NCBI GenBank assembly: GCA_025937785.1
Contig: JAICQQ010000060.1
Location: forward strand, 1 to 38,292
Direction of reading: 5' to 3'
Length of the DNA: 38,292 nt
From: Polyangiaceae bacterium
GTDB taxonomy: Bacteria; Myxococcota_A; Polyangia; Polyangiales; Polyangiaceae
How positions within the stretch are numbered: the stretch's first letter is position 1; each line of letters starts with the position of its first letter. The notes beneath the pieces are model-generated. The model did no database searches. It had not been told where the DNA came from and saw only the letters and a program-made list of their open reading frames with translations. Positions 1 to 8,535 of the stretch are shown in pieces. Position numbers and translations under genes: made by a program.

Positions 1-112
1 AGACCGAGGCTAGCGCAGACCGAGGCTAGCGCAGACCGAGGCTAGCGCAGACCGAGGCTAGCGCAGACCGAGGCTAGCGCAGACCGAGGCTAGCGCAGAC
101 CGAGGCCAGCGC
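1..112. repeat. 16-bp tandem repeat, 7 copies, cut by the window edge
   Basis: Seven head-to-tail copies of a 16-base unit (agaccgaggctagcgc) fill the first 112 bases. The first six are identical and the seventh has one T-to-C change. The array probably continues to the left of the window. The sequence just after it, up to about 230, is rich in the same gctagc core. The near-perfect identity points to recent expansion. No coding role is seen. Confidence 0.95.
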
Positions 113-148
113 CAGACGCGGGCCTCGCTAGCGGCTAGCGGCTAGCGA

Positions 149-178
149 ACAGGCGCCGACCGTGAGGAGGGCGCCTGT
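149..178 (-). terminator. Terminator-like hairpin downstream of metK
   Basis: A perfect 9-bp inverted repeat (acaggcgcc / ggcgcctgt) with a 12-nt loop lies about 45 bases past the metK stop. It has no T-run on the metK sense strand, so it is not a classical intrinsic terminator. It could still stall or end transcription, or protect the 3' end of the mRNA. Confidence 0.35.
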
Positions 179-220
179 CTCGAACCGTCGCGTTCATCGC
201 GCGGCTGCCGCGGGCGAGCG

Positions 221-1519
221 CTAGAGGCTAGCGGACGGGGCCTTCCGCGAGGGCTTCTTCGCGGGAGCCTTCTTGGAAACCGGTTTCTTCGACGCGCCGT
301 TCGTTTTCACGCCGTTGCTGCTGGCCTTGGCCTTGGCCGCGCCGTTGGTTGCCTTGGCCGAGCGCGGCAACAAATCAGCCGCTAGCTGCTTGGCACGGCT
401 CGTTTGCTCCCAGCTGAACTCGGAGCGGCCGAAGTGACCGTACGCCGCCGTGCGCTGATAGCCGGGCTTCAGCAGATCGAGTTCCTTGATCAGCGCTGCC
501 GGTCGGAAGTCGAACTTCTCGGCGACGTAGGCTTGCAGCTTCTCTTCATCGATCGCGCCGGTCCCGAAAGTGTTCACGTAGACGCCGCAAGGCTTCGCGA
601 CACCGATGGCGTACGCAACCTGCACCTCGCAGCGCTTCGCCAAGCCCGCCTGAACGATGTTCTTGGCGACGTAGCGCGAGTAGTAGCAGGCGGATCGATC
701 CACCTTCGTGGGGTCTTTGCCGCTGAAAGCCCCGCCGCCGTGGCGGCCCATGCCACCGTAGGTATCGACGATGATCTTGCGACCCGTGAGCCCCGCGTCT
801 CCGCACGGGCCCCCGATCACGAAACGCCCGGTCGGGTTGATGTAGTAGTTGGTGCGTTTGTCGAGGAGGTGCTTGGGAAGCGTCTTCTTGACCACGAGCT
901 CCATCACGGCCTCGCGAATCTCGTCATGCTTCGCGCTCTCGGAGTGTTGGGTCGAAATGACGACCGTTTCGATGCGGGTCGGCTTGCCGTCTTCATACTC
1001 GACGGTGACCTGGCTCTTCCCGTCGGGACGCAAGAAGTCGACTTGTTTCGACTTGCGCACCGCGGCGAGCTGCCGAGTGAGCTGGTGTGCGTACATGATG
1101 GGGGCGGGCATCAGCTCGGGCGTCTCGTCGCAGGCGTAGCCGAACATCAGCCCCTGATCGCCGGCGCCCTGGTCCTTGAACATGCCTTGCCCCTTGGTGA
1201 CACCCTGCGAGATGTCCGGTGACTGCTGCTCGACGGCGATCATGACGCCGCAAGTTTCGTAGTCGAACCCCATGGAGGAGTCGGTGTAACCGATTTCTTT
1301 GATGGTCTGTCGCGCCACCTTGGCGAAGTCGATGGTGGTCTTGCTCGTGATCTCGCCGAGCAGCAACACGAACCCCGTTTTGGTGGCTGTTTCACAAGCG
1401 ACACGGCTCAGACGGTCGCCTTTCAGGGCCGCGTCCAGCACCGCATCCGAGACTGCGTCGCACAGCTTGTCTGGATGCCCTTCGGTGACCGATTCTGACG
1501 TAAACAAGTAGCTTCCCAT
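221..1519 (-). CDS. metK: S-adenosylmethionine synthase
   Basis: This 432-aa cytoplasmic enzyme makes S-adenosylmethionine from methionine and ATP. The N-terminus carries the family ATP/Mg motif GHPDK (residues 14-18). GAGDQG lies at 118-123, and the Gly-rich P-loop-like stretch [16 protein letters not shown] sits near 260-275. The ATG start is supported by a GGAG Shine-Dalgarno 5 bases upstream. The protein is about 45 residues longer than the usual ~385-390 aa. The extra C-terminal tail (about 388-432) is almost all Ala, Lys, Ser, Pro and Asn and resembles the basic tails of histone H1-like proteins. The enzyme assignment is certain and the role of the tail is unknown. Upstream on the same strand is the CheA-like gene, about 290 bases away, so metK probably has its own promoter. 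Confidence 0.97.
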   Translation of the reverse strand: MGSYLFTSESVTEGHPDKLCDAVSDAVLDAALKGDRLSRVACETATKTGFVLLLGEITSKTTIDFAKVARQTIKEIGYTDSSMGFDYETCGVMIAVEQQSPDISQGVTKGQGMFKDQGAGDQGLMFGYACDETPELMPAPIMYAHQLTRQLAAVRKSKQVDFLRPDGKSQVTVEYEDGKPTRIETVVISTQHSESAKHDEIREAVMELVVKKTLPKHLLDKRTNYYINPTGRFVIGGPCGDAGLTGRKIIVDTYGGMGRHGGGAFSGKDPTKVDRSACYYSRYVAKNIVQAGLAKRCEVQVAYAIGVAKPCGVYVNTFGTGAIDEEKLQAYVAEKFDFRPAALIKELDLLKPGYQRTAAYGHFGRSEFSWEQTSRAKQLAADLLPRSAKATNGAAKAKASSNGVKTNGASKKPVSKKAPAKKPSRKAPSASL

Positions 1520-1535
1520 TTCAACTCCAGTGTTG

Positions 1536-1553
1536 CCTGCGCTCTCTCGCAGG
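1536..1553 (-). promoter_or_regulatory. Hairpin in the metK 5' leader
   Basis: A perfect 6-bp stem (cctgcg / cgcagg) with a 6-nt loop ends 16 bases before the metK ATG, just upstream of the GGAG ribosome-binding site. The position would allow translational or transcriptional control of metK. I could not match it to a known SAM or SAH riboswitch consensus. The rest of the 1554-1807 gap shows no gene. Confidence 0.3.
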
Positions 1554-1807
1554 CTGCTGTCTCACGTATCTTTCAGGCACGGCGGGGCAGGTGGCGTGGC
1601 CACCGCCGCGCGAGTCCGTTGGTGTCTATCGGGCGGAACCGTAGCACGGAATTTCCGCGTGGGGGACCGGAGCTTTCCTTCTTTTTTTCGGGTCCTGCGG
1701 GCCGGCGTCGGGCCTGTTTCGGGACTTTTTGGTCGGTTTTCGAAGGTCGGGCTCCGCCTCCCGTGTGTGCAGGGTGTTTGCTGTGGATGGCCTCGTGTGT
1801 TTTTGGC

Positions 1808-4800
1808 CTACGCACCACGTTTGGCGAGCAGTGCGCTAAGTTCACGGATCAATTGCCCGGGATCCGCCGGTTTGCTCAAGTACGCGTCGGCCCCCGCATC
1901 CAGACCCCGCAAACTGTCGATGCGGGCATCCTTGCTCGAGAGCACGACGATGGGAACCGAACGGTATTCGGGGAGGCCGCGCAAGGCTCGGATCAATTGA
2001 TACCCATCCATGTTGGGCATCATGATGTCGGTGCATACCGCATCGAAGCTGCTGGCGCGCGCCAGCTCGAACGCTTCGCGTCCGTCCACTGCCGTGGACA
2101 CCTGGAACCCAGCCCGTGTCAATTCGCGACCGAGCGAATCTCTTACCGTATCGCTGTCTTCGGCGACGAGGATTCGCCCGAGCGTTAGGGCCGCTCCTCG
2201 CGGCTCCCGCGCCGGCACCGGCAGCGGCACGCTTGCAGCGTGGTCGTCGCGTAGGTGCTGTGCGACGCCCACGAGGTCGACCACCAGCGCGATGCGATCG
2301 CCGATCAGCGTGGCACCGGCGGCGCACGGCGTTCGCGCCAAGAGCGGTCCTAGGGACTTGATCACGACCTCGTGACGCCCGAGCACGTGCTGCACGACGA
2401 CGCCGAGGCGTTCCGTACCCACATGCACGATGATCACATGGCCTTGGGGGTCTTCGTCGAACGCCTGCGCGCGCGCCAACCCCAGCGCGGCCCCCAGATG
2501 TATCAGGGGAATCAGCTCCTCGCCGACCCGGACACAAGGGCTCTGCGCCACGGTCTCGAGCTCGGAAGCGTCCAGCGTTTGTGCGCTCACGACGGCGTCG
2601 AGGGGCAGCGCCACGAGCTCGCTGCCCACCCGCACCGCGAGCACCTGGGTGATCGCGAGGGTCAGCGGTAACCTGAGCTCGATCTCCGTGCCTGCGCCGA
2701 TTTGGGATCGGACCAGCACGCCGCCTTTGAGATTCTCGATGGTAGCGCGCACCACATCCATGCCGACTCCACGTCCCGAGACATCCGAAACCTGCTGCGC
2801 GGTGGAGAACCCCGCGTGAAAGATCAGGTCGAACGCCCTGCTGTCCGGCATGTCGTTCGCCGCTTGTTCGGTCAAGAGCCCTTTCTCGACCGCCTTGGTC
2901 TTCAGACGCTCGGGGTCGAGTCCCGCTCCATCGTCTTGGATGACTACGACGATCTGACCCCCGCGCTGGGACGCAGCGAGTCGGACCAGCCCTACTTCCG
3001 GCTTACCCGCCTGTCGGCGCCGCCCCGGCGACTCGATGCCGTGGTCCACGGCGTTGCGCACGAGATGCAGCAGGGGATCCTCCAACCGTTCGACGAGGAC
3101 CTTGTCGAGCTCGGTGTCCGCTCCCACCAGCTCCACGCGCACCTGCTTGCCGAGCTGGTTGGAGAGCTCGCGGACCGTGCGCTGGTATTTGGTGAACAGA
3201 CGCGCGATCGGCACCATGCGCAGCTTCATCACAGTGTCGCGCAGCTGTCCCACCGCCAGTCCCAGTCGGCTCAGGTTCCCCTCGAGCTCGCCGTAGCTTT
3301 CCGACAGCACGCGCTCGATGCGCTGCAGATCGTCGAGCAGCGCCTGATTCCCGCTGCTGTCGGGGCGCTGCCAAGAGCGCGCGGCGCGGTCCGTCCCGGT
3401 AGCTCGCAACTCTGCGGGTTGCCCGAGCGTTTGCGTCAACCGCGCGCGGAAATGCGTTACCTCACGCAGCGTGTGGCTGTACGATTCCTGACCGGCGTTG
3501 AGTTGTCCGCGACTGAGCACGATTTCGCCCACCAGGTTCAGCAATAGGTCGACCTTTTCGAAGTCTATGCGCAGCGTGGCCTGCGCTCGCGGTCGTTGCG
3601 AAGGTCGCGCCGCGGCCGGCGCCGCGCCCCCCCCGGCCGCGCCCCCCCCGGCCGCGCCCCCCCCGACCGCGCCCCCCCCGACCGCTCCGCTCAGCGCCGC
3701 ATCGCCAGTCGCTGCCGTAGCGGACCCCGGAGCGCCCCTGCCGGCGCTCGCTGCCGCGCCCCTGCCGGCGCTCGCTGCCGCGCTCCTGCCGGCGCTCGCT
3801 GCCGCGCCCCTGCGTTCTCGCCCCGGTTCTCGCCCCGGTTCATGCCCCGCAGCGGGTCGACTCGGATCTCTGAGTCGCGCCACCAGATCCGCCACGTCGA
3901 CGTCGATGGGTTGGTCCGTGCGAGCCAGCTCCAGGATCACCTGAATGCTCTCGAGCGTTTCGAGCAGCACGTCGATGAGCGCGCGGTCGGGCTCGCGCAC
4001 GCCGCAACTGAGCTGGCCGATCAGATCTTCGGCGACGTGCGCCACGCGGTTCAGTTTCCGCAGCCCCGCAAACCCACTCGACCCTTTCAGGGTGTGCAAA
4101 TCGCGGAAGATTTCGCCGATCAGCTCGTCGTCGTGACCCCGGTCCTCCAACTCCAAAAGGCGCGCTGACAGCCCTTCGGTTCGCTCGGCGCATTCCTCCA
4201 AGAAGGCCGCGACCATGTCCTCGGCTAGCTGTGGCTGCCAGTGCTCGACGCGACTCAGCTCTGGATCCTCCGCCCCCGGCACTCGAGTTCCCAGCTCAGC
4301 CCCCGGCTCAACCCCGAGCCCTGCAAGCGCCATAGGAGTGCCGGATGCCCTCGTCTCGGGAGCGCGCTCTTCGGGCTCCCAGGGCGAGGCGCGCGTCCCC
4401 CCTGCTTGCAGCGGCGATGCTCGACGCAGACGCTGCGCGCACGCCGCGAGGTCAGCCTCGTTCACGCGCGCTCCCGACGCGTCACCATGCCCCAGCTCCA
4501 CGACCGCGCGTTCCAAGGTGGCCAGTGCGTCGTCGAGCACCTCCGGGGGTACGCCGAACGCTGTGGCAAGTGCGCTCGCCAGGGTGCTGACGCCTTCGGC
4601 TCCCAAGAGTGCCGCGTCCACCGCGAGCGGCATCAAGGCGCCTTCGAGCGCGTGCTGCCTCGCTCCGCCTTCGGGCTCCTGCAACCCCCGCCGCGCCGCG
4701 GCGAGTCGCGGCGGCGCCAGCGCCAAGAATAACTCGTACAGCTCGTGCGACCCCAATGCCACCGCGCCGCAACCTAGCCCACTGCCTGCTGAGTGGATAG

Positions 4801-4846
4801 GCGGGGGCGCGCAACCGGCCGCCGGTCCTTCCTTCCCCCCGCTCAC
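1808..4846 (-). CDS. CheA-type hybrid histidine kinase with CheW and receiver domains
   Basis: This 1012-aa cytoplasmic chemosensory kinase is built like CheA/FrzE. An N-terminal region without clear identity (1-200) is followed by an Hpt domain with the phospho-acceptor His251 in HTLKGSSG. Next comes a low-complexity Ala/Gly/Arg linker (335-420), then dimerisation (about 425-565). The HATPase has its N box at 592-603 (LLHLVRNAVDHG), G1 at DDGAGLD (638-644) and G2 at GRGVGMD (691-697). A CheW-like domain (about 727-865) and a receiver (890-1008) follow, the receiver with acidic E896/D897, phospho-site Asp940 and Lys992. All catalytic motifs are present. The start is GTG. No methyl-accepting protein, CheW, CheR or CheB gene is adjacent, so it looks like an orphan whose partners lie elsewhere. 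The signal and output are unknown. Confidence 0.93.
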   Translation of the reverse strand: MSGGKEGPAAGCAPPPIHSAGSGLGCGAVALGSHELYELFLALAPPRLAAARRGLQEPEGGARQHALEGALMPLAVDAALLGAEGVSTLASALATAFGVPPEVLDDALATLERAVVELGHGDASGARVNEADLAACAQRLRRASPLQAGGTRASPWEPEERAPETRASGTPMALAGLGVEPGAELGTRVPGAEDPELSRVEHWQPQLAEDMVAAFLEECAERTEGLSARLLELEDRGHDDELIGEIFRDLHTLKGSSGFAGLRKLNRVAHVAEDLIGQLSCGVREPDRALIDVLLETLESIQVILELARTDQPIDVDVADLVARLRDPSRPAAGHEPGREPGRERRGAAASAGRSAAASAGRGAAASAGRGAPGSATAATGDAALSGAVGGGAVGGGAAGGGAAGGGAAPAAARPSQRPRAQATLRIDFEKVDLLLNLVGEIVLSRGQLNAGQESYSHTLREVTHFRARLTQTLGQPAELRATGTDRAARSWQRPDSSGNQALLDDLQRIERVLSESYGELEGNLSRLGLAVGQLRDTVMKLRMVPIARLFTKYQRTVRELSNQLGKQVRVELVGADTELDKVLVERLEDPLLHLVRNAVDHGIESPGRRRQAGKPEVGLVRLAASQRGGQIVVVIQDDGAGLDPERLKTKAVEKGLLTEQAANDMPDSRAFDLIFHAGFSTAQQVSDVSGRGVGMDVVRATIENLKGGVLVRSQIGAGTEIELRLPLTLAITQVLAVRVGSELVALPLDAVVSAQTLDASELETVAQSPCVRVGEELIPLIHLGAALGLARAQAFDEDPQGHVIIVHVGTERLGVVVQHVLGRHEVVIKSLGPLLARTPCAAGATLIGDRIALVVDLVGVAQHLRDDHAASVPLPVPAREPRGAALTLGRILVAEDSDTVRDSLGRELTRAGFQVSTAVDGREAFELARASSFDAVCTDIMMPNMDGYQLIRALRGLPEYRSVPIVVLSSKDARIDSLRGLDAGADAYLSKPADPGQLIRELSALLAKRGA
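3621..3680. repeat. 15-bp in-frame tandem repeat in the kinase linker
   Basis: Four copies of a 15-base unit, each with a run of eight C, encode the Gly-Gly-Gly-Ala-Ala/Val linker of the CheA-like kinase. The unit length is a multiple of three, so copy-number change would lengthen or shorten the linker without a frameshift. The C8 runs themselves could slip and cause frameshifts. Confidence 0.85.
3732..3812. repeat. 24-bp in-frame tandem repeat in the kinase linker
   Basis: Three full 24-base copies plus a partial fourth encode an eight-residue Ala/Ser/Gly/Arg repeat (AAASAGRG type) between the Hpt and dimerisation domains of the CheA-like kinase. A pair of 12-base repeats follows at about 3814-3840 and encodes the EPGR repeats. 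All are in frame. Confidence 0.85.
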
Positions 4847-4948
4847 GACGCGCGGGCGCTAGCGGGACCAGCGTGCGACCCAACGAAGGGTCGCCGCGGG
4901 GGGACACGGCCGGGATAGGTCTGTGGCTCGGGGGCAGTCCACGGGGGG

Positions 4949-5589
4949 CACGGGATGGCGACCCAAGGTGGGTCACGGGATGGCGACCCAAAGTGGGTCA
5001 CGGGATTGGCGACCCAAAGCGGGTCACGGGATTGGGCGACCCAAAGCGGTGGCGACCCAAGGCGGGTGATGGGATTGGCGACCCAAGGCGGGTGACGGGA
5101 TTGGCGACCCAAAGTGGGTCACGGGATTGGGCGACCCAAAGTGGGTCACGGGATTGGCGACCCAAAGCGGGTCACGGGATTGGGCGACCCAGTTGGGTCA
5201 CGGTATTTACGACCGCCCCGAAGGTTGGGTCAGGGGATGGGCCGACCAGGGTTGGGTCATTGGCTTGGGCGACCCAAAAGTGGGTCCACGGGATTGGGCC
5301 GCCCCGAAGGTTGGGTCAGGGGATGGGCCGACCCAAAGTGGGTCACGGGATGGGTTCCCCCCACGCGGGCACGGGGGGGATGGGGTGACCCAAGGTGGTT
5401 GGGTGATTGGGCCGCGCGAGGTTGGGTCACGGCATTGGGGTCGCCCCGAGGTTGGGTCATCGGATGGGCCGACCCAAAGTGGGTCACGGCGATCGGCGAC
5501 CCAAAGTGGGTCACGGGATTGGCCGACCCAACGTGGGTCACGGGGATGGCCGACCCAACGTGGGTCACGGGGATGGCCGACCCAGGTGG
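4949..5589. repeat. Degenerate palindromic repeat array, about 24 units
   Basis: About 24 units of roughly 24-28 bases fill the space between the CheA-like gene and the PDZ lipoprotein gene. The core is a near-palindrome, gaccca-aag-tgggtc, with 6-bp arms and a 3-nt centre. A spacer such as acgggattggc separates the cores. Variants change the centre (aac, ggc) or replace the left arm with ccgccccgaag. Some copies are exact and others are strongly decayed. No stop codons occur in several frames, but the translations are only repeat products. There are no unique spacers, so it is not a CRISPR. It resembles a clustered REP/BIME-like intergenic element. Confidence 0.9.
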
Positions 5590-5632
5590 CCTCGAGTCGC
5601 CAGGTGGACGGCCGGTTGCTGCTGCGCAACCG

Positions 5633-6034
5633 TCACGGGGAGTCCCGGAGGTCGCCTGAGTATCGACGAGCCTCGGTACGCGTCACTGTCACGCGAAGGA
5701 CCTGTCCGTCCCGCAGGACCGTCAGCTGGACGTCTGCCCCGACGGGCCCCCCCAGCACTTCAGAGAGCCGTTCCGGCGAGAGGGAACTCGCCTGCACACC
5801 GTCGATGAACAGGATTTCGTCACCTGGTTGAAGCCCCGCCTGCGCGGCTCCGAGATCGGCGGGCGTGTCGCGCACGAAGACCCGACCGTCATTCTGCTGT
5901 CCGAGGATTGCCCCGATCGTACCGTGCGGGGGCGGTCCGCAGCCCGCGGCTGCGCCGAGGCATGCACCGAGGCTCGCAATGACCGTCAGCAGCCAGAGGC
6001 AGCGCTGGCGCTGTTCAAGAGCGGTACCCGGCAT
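5633..6034 (-). CDS. Small PDZ-domain lipoprotein
   Basis: This 133-aa predicted exported protein has a hydrophobic signal segment (about 13-30) with two possible lipobox cysteines, Cys25 (SLGAC) and Cys32 (AAAGC). A single PDZ domain covers about residues 40-125, with the family pattern 'A..AGL..GD.I..IDG' near 65-80 and 'R.G....V.VTR' near the end. PDZ domains bind exposed C-termini or peptides, and no protease domain is attached. Its start lies 20 bases inside the 3' end of argJ on the same strand, so the two are probably co-transcribed and translationally linked, although no functional link to arginine synthesis is evident. It may be a scaffold or a regulator of envelope proteolysis. Confidence 0.75.
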   Translation of the reverse strand: MPGTALEQRQRCLWLLTVIASLGACLGAAAGCGPPPHGTIGAILGQQNDGRVFVRDTPADLGAAQAGLQPGDEILFIDGVQASSLSPERLSEVLGGPVGADVQLTVLRDGQVLRVTVTRTEARRYSGDLRDSP

Positions 6035-7226
6035 TCACGTCCACGTAGCCGTGCCCCAGATCACAGGTCAGATAGGTGAATGATCCAGGCCCGTTCCCGA
6101 GCGTCATCACGATCCCATAACTGGGTTCGGTCATGCCGCGAGTCGCCACCGCCTCGGCAGCGGCGCCCAGCGGCTTGCCTTTGTCGAAAATGCGGCTGCC
6201 CGCGATGCTGACGCTGGCGGCGCCGGGATCGAACGCCACCCCGGCGCGTCCGGCCGCGGCCAGCAAGCGACCCCAGTTGGCGTCCTTGCCGAACAGCGCA
6301 GTTTTCACCAGTAACGACGTTGCAACCGCCTTCGCCACCGTACGGGCCGCCGCGTCATCGGCCAGCCCCTCGACTCGGATCTCCACCGCGTGCTGCGCCC
6401 CTTCACCGTCGAGCACCATCTGCTTTGCCAGCTCGCGACACACCGGCAGGAGGCCCTCGAACAGCGCCGCCTCGTTCGCTGGACCCGCCAGGCCCGAAGC
6501 CAACGCGAGCACGGTGTCATTGGTGCTGGTGTCGCCATCGACGCTGCACGCGTTGAAGCTGAGCTCGACCGCCCGCTCGAGCGCGCTTTGCAGGGCTGAG
6601 CGTTCCACCTTCGCGTCCGTGACGAAGAACGCCAGCATGGTGGCGTGTAGCGGCCCCGAGCCTTGCGTAGCAGTAGGCGCCGGACCCAGATCCGGATGAA
6701 TCATACCGGCCCCTTTGACGATCCCGAGGACGCTGGCGGGTGGGCCGCCAGCGGTCTTCAGCGTGCCGTGCGCGATCTTGTGCCAGCGGTCCGTCGTGCA
6801 GATCGCCTTCGCGAACTCTTCCGCGCCGTCGGCGCTCAGGCGCTCCACCAGACCCGGCAACGCAGCTTCGAGCTTCGCTGCTGGCAGCACGGAGCCGATA
6901 ACTCCCGTCGATGCCGGCAACACCTGGGTCGCTTCCAGCCCGAGCAAGCCCGCGGCCGCTTGCGTCGACGCGAGCGTGGCTGCCATGCCTTCAGCACCAG
7001 TGCACGCGTTCGCGTTGCCGCTGTTGGCTAGGACCGCCCGTGCGCGCCCGAGCCGCAGCCGCTCGATCGAGACGTCCACCGGGGCCGCGCGCACCAAGTT
7101 GCGCGTGAACACGCCGGCGGCCACCACCGGCTGGTCGGCGACGATCAGGCCGAGGTCCAGGCCGCCTGCCTTTTTGATCCCCGCCGCACATCCGGCAAAT
7201 CGGAACCCAGCCACTGAAAAAGTCAT
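6015..7226 (-). CDS. argJ: Bifunctional ornithine acetyltransferase / N-acetylglutamate synthase
   Basis: This 403-aa cytoplasmic enzyme moves the acetyl group from N-acetylornithine to glutamate, recycling acetyl in arginine synthesis. It is made as one chain that cleaves itself before a conserved Thr. That site is visible as HATMLAF with Thr196, preceded by KGAGMIHPD (171-179). N-terminal motifs NSGNANACTG (68-77) and the STGVIG stretch (106-111) also fit ArgJ. The length is normal. The ATG start fits the family N-terminus (an AGF.FAG..AGIK pattern). The PDZ lipoprotein gene overlaps its 3' end. Whether it is truly bifunctional or only a transferase cannot be told from sequence alone. Confidence 0.95.
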   Translation of the reverse strand: MTFSVAGFRFAGCAAGIKKAGGLDLGLIVADQPVVAAGVFTRNLVRAAPVDVSIERLRLGRARAVLANSGNANACTGAEGMAATLASTQAAAGLLGLEATQVLPASTGVIGSVLPAAKLEAALPGLVERLSADGAEEFAKAICTTDRWHKIAHGTLKTAGGPPASVLGIVKGAGMIHPDLGPAPTATQGSGPLHATMLAFFVTDAKVERSALQSALERAVELSFNACSVDGDTSTNDTVLALASGLAGPANEAALFEGLLPVCRELAKQMVLDGEGAQHAVEIRVEGLADDAAARTVAKAVATSLLVKTALFGKDANWGRLLAAAGRAGVAFDPGAASVSIAGSRIFDKGKPLGAAAEAVATRGMTEPSYGIVMTLGNGPGSFTYLTCDLGHGYVDVNAGYRS

Positions 7227-7368
7227 CCGTCCAACCTCGCTTCACCAGTTTGCGGCTGCCCTACCGCCGTCGGGCGGGACCATACGCCCAAAGCCGGCCG
7301 TTTTCTCGGGAAAAATCGCCTGATGCCCGCTGCCGGAGCGGTAGGGCGCCGAAAGCGCATGCGGAGGC

Positions 7369-7396
7369 TTGAACGCCGAAAAAATCCTGGTAGTGT
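7369..7396 (+). promoter_or_regulatory. Putative sigma-70 promoter of tRNA-Thr
   Basis: A TTGAAC -35-like hexamer (7369-7374) and a TAGTGT -10-like hexamer (7391-7396) are 16 bases apart. The mature tRNA begins 11 bases after the -10 box. Spacing and position fit a housekeeping promoter. Confidence 0.5.
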
Positions 7397-7407
7397 CCGC
7401 GCCCTTC

Positions 7408-7479
<72 letters not shown>

Positions 7480-7504
7480 CCGGCGAAGAACGCACTTCGG
7501 CAAC

Positions 7505-7752
7505 TTCAGTAGGTACCAGATTAGGTCGCTCGATTGGCGTCGCATCTGAACGCTTTCAGTAGGCGCCAGATTAGGTCGCTCGATTGGCGTCGCATCTGAA
7601 CGCTTTCGGTAGGTACCAGATTAGGTCGCTCGATTTGGCGTCGCATCTGAACGCTTTCAGTAGGCGCCAGATTAGGTCGCTCGATTGGCGTCGCATCTGA
7701 ACGCTTTCAGTAGGTACCAGCTTAAGGTTAGGTCCCTCGATTAGTGTCGCGT
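7505..7752. repeat. 50-bp direct repeat, four copies plus a decayed fifth
   Basis: Four nearly identical units of 50-51 bases start at 7505, 7555, 7605 and 7656, and a partly diverged fifth starts at 7706. The only regular difference is that the motif after 'tcagta' alternates ggtacc, ggcgcc, ggtacc, ggcgcc, ggtacc. This suggests that a 100-base pair of units was itself duplicated. There are no unique spacers and no ORF. The block sits between the tRNA-Thr gene and the end of the RDD gene. Confidence 0.93.
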
Positions 7753-7774
7753 CGAACGCGGGACCGCTGAAGGC

Positions 7775-8224
7775 TCAGCCCGCGACCCGCACGACGCGCG
7801 TCTTCGACCAGCGATCGTGCCAGCCCGAGCCGGTGCCCAGGAACGAGAAAGCCTCGAACGGCACGAAGCGTAGCAGGGTGCGGCCGAGAACTTGACCGAA
7901 GCTCGCTTTACCGCCGTCGACACCGACGACGCGCGTCCGTGTCACCATCTTCCCCGGGGTGGCGCTGAAGACGCCCTCGAAGAACACGTAGTAGCCGATC
8001 ATCACTGGCCACGAGATGAAGCTGGCGAGTTCGGGCTTGCCCACCACGCCGAGCACGCCTCCGAGGACGAAGCACACGACGAAGTAGCAGAGGTAGTCGA
8101 CCAGGAGGTTGGCGAACCGCTGCCCCTGGGAAGCGTCCATCAAGTCGTCGCCGTACGGCGAGCGCTCGAGCTGCGGCTCAACGTTTGCGCGTGGCGCACT
8201 ATACGGATTGGTGAGGTCTCCCAT
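7775..8224 (-). CDS. RDD family membrane protein
   Basis: I favour a 149-aa inner-membrane protein starting at the ATG of MGDLTNPYSAP. A purine-rich site precedes it, and the longer reading frame upstream has no family features. After a polar N-terminus, the RDD pattern appears: 'SQGQRFANLLVDY' leading into a hydrophobic helix, a second hydrophobic helix (SWPVMIGYYVFFEGVF), then ATPGKMVTRTRVV, and a C-terminal 'LRFVPFEAFSFL...WHDRWSKTRVV'. The family's Arg and Asp residues (R..., HDRWS.T) are present. RDD proteins are thought to act in transport or ion exchange, but most have no known function. It is transcribed away from the ferritin-like fusion gene. Confidence 0.8.
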   Translation of the reverse strand: MGDLTNPYSAPRANVEPQLERSPYGDDLMDASQGQRFANLLVDYLCYFVVCFVLGGVLGVVGKPELASFISWPVMIGYYVFFEGVFSATPGKMVTRTRVVGVDGGKASFGQVLGRTLLRFVPFEAFSFLGTGSGWHDRWSKTRVVRVAG

Positions 8225-8535
8225 CGTCCCTGCCCCCTGTTGGAAGTCCAGGCTACTCCGAAGCGACACGCACGATCCACGAAATCTAGCGGCAAGGCCC
8301 GCCACAGGTTGGGTACAGGTGAGACATGGTGCGGCGATCGCCGTCAAAGCTCAATGTGCCTTGCGTGCGGCTTCGCGCCCCGCTGCGCGAGTGCTGGCGC
8401 ATATTGTGGGACACGGCCTCGAAACGGGCGGTACGCTTTTGTTACTCCGCGGAAAGAACGGTCGACTCGTTGGCTTCCAGCGCCATCGGGTGATAGCCGC
8501 GTTCGTGAACCCCGAGTTCGGGAGTGGTTGGCTGA
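8225..8535. other. Divergent intergenic region
   Basis: About 310 bases lie between the divergent RDD and ferritin-like/CDGSH genes. The promoters of both must lie here. I see no convincing promoter boxes, hairpins or short gene. The open frames across it lack a family pattern or a ribosome-binding site. Confidence 0.4.

Noticed and set aside
1520..1807. SAM or SAH riboswitch upstream of metK
   Set aside because: Only one simple hairpin is visible. I could not match the core consensus of any SAM/SAH riboswitch by eye. A covariance-model search would decide.
4949..5589. CRISPR array
   Set aside because: The intervening sequence is repeated and not unique, no cas gene is nearby and unit spacing varies.
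4873..5659. Long open frames across the palindromic array on both strands
   Set aside because: The array simply lacks stop codons. Translations are Trp/Gly/Asp-rich repeat products with no domain and no ribosome-binding site.
7505..7752. CRISPR array
   Set aside because: Units are head-to-tail copies of about 50 bases with no unique spacers between them.
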